Source of the DNA: JANWVO01 sp964458495
GTDB taxonomy: Bacteria; Acidobacteriota; Terriglobia; Bryobacterales; Bryobacteraceae
Assembly: GCA_964458495.1 (NCBI GenBank)
Contig: CAYWJB010000006.1
Span: 124,001-188,000, forward strand
DNA: 64,000 nt
Direction: 5' to 3'
Shown: piece after piece, positions 60,482-64,000 of the stretch
Position numbering within the stretch: position 1 is the stretch's first letter
Layout: every line of letters begins with the position of its first letter
Notes under the pieces: model-generated
The model's input: the letters and a program-made list of their open reading frames with translations, nothing else
What the model was told of the DNA's origin: nothing
The model's database searches: none
Made by a program: the position numbers and the translations under genes

Positions 60482-60512
60482 TTTCCACAGGCTGTGGAAA
60501 ACCCTGTGGAAG
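60482..60512. other. Cluster of DnaA-box-like sequences
   Basis: Perfect inverted repeat TTTCCACAG-G-CTGTGGAAA (60482-60500) and another CTGTGGAAG (60504-60512). They resemble DnaA boxes (TTATCCACA) but match only in part. They lie directly after the hflX stop. Alternatively the palindrome is a terminator hairpin without a T run. Confidence 0.35.
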
Positions 60513-60597
60513 ATGTGTGAGCGCCAGGGGGTGAGGGGGAGGCAGGAACGCGCGGCTAGGATTCGGGCGGGAATTGTTTTATCTTGTCGGAAGAGCG

Positions 60598-61296
60598 ATG
60601 AATCTGCCGAACGCGCTGACGCTGTTGCGGATCTTCTTCGTGCCGCTGCTTGTGGCGGTGCTGGTGCAGGAGAAGGCGGTTTATGAGGTAGCGCGGTGGC
60701 AGATTTCCAACCAGATGGCGGCGCTGGTGATCTTCCTGGCGGCGGCGGGGACAGACCTGCTGGACGGATATCTGGCGCGGAGGTGGAACCAGATCACGAC
60801 GGTGGGGATGCTGTTGGATCCGGTGGCGGACAAGTTGCTGATTTCTGCGGCGCTGGTGTCGCTGGTGCAGATCCACCTGGTGCCGAGCTGGATGGCGGTG
60901 CTGATCATCGGGCGGGAATTCGCCGTATCCGGACTGCGGAGCATCGCGGCGGCTGAGGGGTTCACGATTCAGGCGAGCGAGCTGGGCAAGACCAAGATGG
61001 TGTTGCAGGTGGCGGCGATTGCCATGACACTTGTGGCGGCGGACTGGCCGGCGGCGCATCCGGCGGCGGCGGCGGCGTTGTGGGGGGCAATGGTCTTCGG
61101 GCTGGTCTCGGCGGCGGGCTATGCGCGGGAGTTCTGGCGGCGGATCGATGAAAGCGTGAAGGAACGGAGGCGGATCGAGCTGTTGCGGCTGGAGCGGGAG
61201 AGGCGCAGGCACCTGAAGCGGGAACGGCGGCTGGCGAGGCGGGGAATGCTGGACGCAGCGGCGACGCGGGCGCCGCAAGGCGGCGGAGAGAGCTGA
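60598..61296 (+). CDS. pgsA: CDP-diacylglycerol-glycerol-3-phosphate 3-phosphatidyltransferase
   Basis: A 232-residue inner-membrane enzyme making phosphatidylglycerol phosphate. The CDP-alcohol phosphotransferase signature is complete: DG-x2-AR-x8-G-x3-D-x3-D in DGYLARRWNQ to LLDPVADKLL. The start MNLPNALTLLRI is typical; upstream in-frame residues are discarded. The C-terminal 50 residues are Arg/Glu-rich and cytoplasmic (ERRRIELLRLERERRR), longer than in most homologues. Confidence 0.94.
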   Translation: MNLPNALTLLRIFFVPLLVAVLVQEKAVYEVARWQISNQMAALVIFLAAAGTDLLDGYLARRWNQITTVGMLLDPVADKLLISAALVSLVQIHLVPSWMAVLIIGREFAVSGLRSIAAAEGFTIQASELGKTKMVLQVAAIAMTLVAADWPAAHPAAAAALWGAMVFGLVSAAGYAREFWRRIDESVKERRRIELLRLERERRRHLKRERRLARRGMLDAAATRAPQGGGES

Positions 61297-61364
61297 GCGC
61301 GGAGCGGCGCGCCTCGCGCGGCCGACGTGGCGGGGTCCAGGCGCCGCGCCGGCCCAGGGGCGGC

Positions 61365-62759
61365 CTACCTGCCCGAGGGGCCCGGGACGGAGCCGGGCCG
61401 GGGGGCAGGGAAGGGGTAGACATCGGGGACGACCTTCACGGGCGTGGTGAATTTCCAGTTCGAACCGCCCGGTGTGGGGAAGGTCAATTCGACAAATCCG
61501 GCGGTGAAGCCTTTCCCGGGCTTGGGAATTTCCGCGACAAAAAGGCCAGGTTCTTGCGGAGAAAGTTCCGCGCTCTTGTAAGCGGGGCCGATGGATTCGA
61601 GGCGGAAATCGCGGGCCTCGGGGTTGTAGGCGGTCCAAAGCCTGACGGCGGAAGGGCGGTCCTTGCAGAGGACCTCGATGCGGCCCTCGGGACTGATCTT
61701 CCAGGAAAATTCCGGGCGTTTCCACCCGCGGACGATGGATTCATAGAAAGCGGCGAGGCTCTCGGCTGCGTCGGAGCGGCGCGTGACGCCGTGGTCGGTG
61801 TTGGGGACGTAGCGGAGGTATTTTTCGCCGGGGAGCTGATCGAAATAAAACTGCGACGAGTCCGGAACGAAGAACTGATCGCCGGCGGAATTGAGGATGA
61901 ATTTGGGGATGGCGAGGCGGTGGCGGTACTGGAAGGGCTCAACGATCTTCATGAGGTTTGCGAACTGCGGCGTGCCCATCCACTCCATGACGCCGTGCTC
62001 GACGTAGTCGCTGACAGCCGGGGCCCAGAAGCCGTAAACGCGCCAGTGGTGGACGAAGGACGCCTCGAGGTTGAGCAGGTCGATAACGGCGGGGATGATG
62101 GCAATGACGCGGGAGTCGACGGCGGCGGTGGTCCAGGTGGTCCATCCGCGCTTGGAGCCGCCGGTGACGACCCAGCGGGAGACTTTGGCGCCGCCGCCGG
62201 CGGGGGAAGCGAGGAACTGTTGGACGGCGTCCATGGCGCGGACGGCCGCCTTGGTCATGGGCAGACGCGCGGGCCAGCGCTCGTCGCCGGTCTCGAGGTA
62301 CCGCTTCCAGGTGTAGGCGATGATGGAGTCTTCGGCCCGGCGGCGGGACTCGCCGAAGAAACTGAGCGGCTGGTTCGGGATCTGGCGGAGTTCGGCCGTG
62401 ACGGTGCGGGTGCGGCGGGCGATGGCGGCGGCGATCGGGTCGGCGGCTTTGGGCGGGGCCGAACCGTTGCGCCCGCCGCCGATGAGGAGGAGGGCAGTGT
62501 CGCTTTCCACGGTGTCGGGGCGGACGATGACGACGTGGTGGCGCCATTCCGTGCGGTCGACTTCTTCGGGAGAGAGCCAGTTCTGGGAGACCATTTCGAG
62601 GACGAACGTGGTGGCGCCCTCCGACGGGATTGTGTTGAGAACCTTCCACTGGAAGGCGGGGTCCGGCGCGCGGACATAACGGTCGAGAGCCGTTTCGTTT
62701 TTCGGCTGGGCAAGAGCAGAGACAGCGGCAAGAGCAAAAATTGCGAAAAGTCGTTTCAT
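61365..62759 (-). CDS. Secreted PhoPQ-activated pathogenicity-related (PqaA-like) protein
   Basis: A 464-residue exported alpha/beta-hydrolase-like protein (PF10142). The signal peptide is MKRLFAIFALAAVSALA|QP. The nucleophile elbow is VVTGGSKRGWTTW, with PTDHGVTRR-like PNTDHGVTRRSDA containing the probable His. FILNSAGDQFFVPDSSQF is another family block. The name comes from a Salmonella homologue; the substrate is unknown. The ATG at 62759 is preferred to one five codons upstream. It is divergent from kbl. Confidence 0.85.
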   Translation of the reverse strand: MKRLFAIFALAAVSALAQPKNETALDRYVRAPDPAFQWKVLNTIPSEGATTFVLEMVSQNWLSPEEVDRTEWRHHVVIVRPDTVESDTALLLIGGGRNGSAPPKAADPIAAAIARRTRTVTAELRQIPNQPLSFFGESRRRAEDSIIAYTWKRYLETGDERWPARLPMTKAAVRAMDAVQQFLASPAGGGAKVSRWVVTGGSKRGWTTWTTAAVDSRVIAIIPAVIDLLNLEASFVHHWRVYGFWAPAVSDYVEHGVMEWMGTPQFANLMKIVEPFQYRHRLAIPKFILNSAGDQFFVPDSSQFYFDQLPGEKYLRYVPNTDHGVTRRSDAAESLAAFYESIVRGWKRPEFSWKISPEGRIEVLCKDRPSAVRLWTAYNPEARDFRLESIGPAYKSAELSPQEPGLFVAEIPKPGKGFTAGFVELTFPTPGGSNWKFTTPVKVVPDVYPFPAPRPGSVPGPSGR

Positions 62760-62804
62760 GCGGCTTCTGACCATGATACCCGATATACTGGGTGGCGGAG
62801 AGCC

Positions 62805-63998
62805 ATGTCGCATTCCAATCCACTTGCCTATCTGACCGCGCAACTGGAAGAGATGCGCGCTGCGGGCAGCTACTTTCGTCTGCGGGAACTGGAGAGCGCG
62901 TGCGAGCCGGTATGCCGCGCCGACGGGCGCGAGGTCATCAACCTGGCGTCGAACAATTACCTCGGGCTGGCGAACCATCCGAAGCTGAAGGAGGCGGCGA
63001 TCCGCGCGGTGAGGGATCTGGGCGCGGGCACGGGGGCGGTGCGGACAATCACGGGGACGATGGCGATCCACATGGAGCTGGAGCGGCGGATCGCGGCGTT
63101 CAAGAACACGGAAGCGTGCGTCGTGTTCCAGAGCGGGTTCGCGGCGAATGCCGGGACGGTGAGCGCCATCCTGGGTCCCGAGGACCACATCATCAGCGAC
63201 GAGCTGAACCATGCGTCGATCATCGACGGCTGCCGGCTGTCAAAGGCGAAGATCCATGTGTTCCGGCACCGGGACGCTGCGCATGCGGAAGAGATCCTGC
63301 GGGGGCTGGGAGGCGAGAGTGGGCGCAAGCTGCTGATCACGGATGGGGTGTTTTCGATGGACGGCGACATCGGGCCGTTGCCGGAGCTGGTGGAAGTGGC
63401 GGAAAGGCACGGGGCGATCATGATGGTGGACGATGCGCACGCCTCCGGGGTGCTGGGGCGGAACGGGCGCGGGACAGTGGACCATTTTGGCGTCCATGGG
63501 CGGGTGCATGTTCAAGTGGGGACGCTGTCGAAGGCGATCGGAGTGCTGGGCGGGTATGTTTGCGGGAGCCGGGATCTGATCGAGTATCTGTATCACCGGG
63601 CCAGGCCATTTCTCTTCTCGACGTCGCATCCGCCGGCGGTGACGGCGGCGTGCATGGCGGCGTTCGAGTTGCTGGAGCAGGAGCCGGAGCGGATCGAGCG
63701 GTTATGGGAGAACACGCGGTATTTCAAGGAAGCCTTGAGGGCGCAAGGGTTCGATACGGGCGCGAGCGAGACGCCGATCACGCCGATTCTGGTGGGTGAG
63801 GCCGCGACGGCGCACCGGTTTTCAGCGGAGCTGTTTGAGGAAGGGTTGTGGGCGACGGGGATCGGATTCCCGACGGTGCCGCGCGGCAAAGCGCGTGTGC
63901 GGACAATCGTCACCGCGGCGCATACGCGCGGGCAACTGGACCGGGCGGTGGAGATCCTGGCGCGGGTGGCGAGGCGGATGGGGATTCTGAAAGTCTGA
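62805..63998 (+). CDS. kbl: Glycine C-acetyltransferase (2-amino-3-ketobutyrate CoA ligase)
   Basis: A 397-residue PLP enzyme of the alpha-oxoamine synthase family, cleaving 2-amino-3-ketobutyrate with CoA to glycine and acetyl-CoA in threonine breakdown. The PLP lysine is Lys243 in GTLSKAIGVLGG. DAHASGVLGRNGRGT and SNNYLGLANHP are family blocks. BioF and serine palmitoyltransferase are close relatives; the TGTMAIHMELERRIA region and C-terminus favour Kbl. No tdh is adjacent. GGAG precedes the ATG and a TATACT box lies upstream. The stop is 2 bases before the window end. Confidence 0.85.
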   Translation: MSHSNPLAYLTAQLEEMRAAGSYFRLRELESACEPVCRADGREVINLASNNYLGLANHPKLKEAAIRAVRDLGAGTGAVRTITGTMAIHMELERRIAAFKNTEACVVFQSGFAANAGTVSAILGPEDHIISDELNHASIIDGCRLSKAKIHVFRHRDAAHAEEILRGLGGESGRKLLITDGVFSMDGDIGPLPELVEVAERHGAIMMVDDAHASGVLGRNGRGTVDHFGVHGRVHVQVGTLSKAIGVLGGYVCGSRDLIEYLYHRARPFLFSTSHPPAVTAACMAAFELLEQEPERIERLWENTRYFKEALRAQGFDTGASETPITPILVGEAATAHRFSAELFEEGLWATGIGFPTVPRGKARVRTIVTAAHTRGQLDRAVEILARVARRMGILKV

Positions 63999-64000
63999 GG

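Noticed and set aside
1..64000. Insertion sequences, prophage or integrase genes
   Set aside because: No transposase, integrase or phage structural gene was recognised in any frame.

Overview
The window is chromosomal DNA with high G+C content. It most likely comes from an acidobacterium of the Bryobacterales/Solibacter type (class Terriglobia). Four things point there: a beta-helix protein ending in a domain that resembles the Solibacter-type C-terminal domain TIGR03437; a 1134-residue TonB-dependent receptor with an N-terminal carboxypeptidase-regulatory domain; PEP-CTERM proteins with a local exosortase/EpsI pair; and several secreted carbohydrate-active enzymes (DUF4038-type hydrolases, right-handed beta-helix proteins). 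No database was searched, so this placement rests on family recognition.

Positions 1-20,900, all on the plus strand, form a surface-polysaccharide and protein-sorting region. It holds a glycosyltransferase cut by the window edge, a secreted beta-helix protein, a methyltransferase, a GT-C membrane glycosyltransferase, exosortase plus EpsI, three uncharacterised exported proteins (7377-10697), a PEP-CTERM protein, and a tightly overlapping exopolysaccharide block (CapK-like ligase, GT2, priming sugar-phosphate transferase, DegT aminotransferase). A second, unusually A+T-rich PEP-CTERM gene follows, then a PrsT-like TPR lipoprotein and a TonB-like protein. Two arrays of short tandem hairpins sit in the gaps at 3.9 kb and 16.9 kb.

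Positions 21-34 kb are mixed. They carry a DUF4242 protein, tRNA-Arg(TCT), duplicated repeats running into the end of a beta-helix gene, a Y-family polymerase homologue that has lost part of its catalytic site, a metX-metW pair flanked by two predicted glycoside hydrolases, and the TonB-dependent receptor with a good sigma-70 promoter. Positions 34-40 kb hold a housekeeping cluster on the minus strand (PhoH, YbeY, CNNM/CorC, Era), an ECF-like sigma factor, a cupin-type regulator and a tiny CXXCH protein.

Positions 41-52 kb carry a Tat-exported sugar-isomerase-like protein, and an efflux operon whose RND pump and TolC-like outer-membrane channel are fused in one reading frame. An aminotransferase, an M48 protease and threonine synthase follow. 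Positions 52-64 kb hold an outer-membrane barrel, a DUF885 lipoprotein, signal peptidase I, an exonuclease/phosphatase-family protein, a 29-residue membrane peptide behind a sigma-54-type promoter, an enolase-superfamily protein, hfq-hflX, pgsA, a PqaA-like protein and a 2-amino-3-ketobutyrate CoA ligase.

The items most worth following up are the RND-TolC fusion, the sigma-54/micropeptide unit, the catalytically altered Y-family polymerase with its palindrome, the covarying tandem hairpins, and a perfect Shine-Dalgarno sequence held in a hairpin at 21.5 kb.
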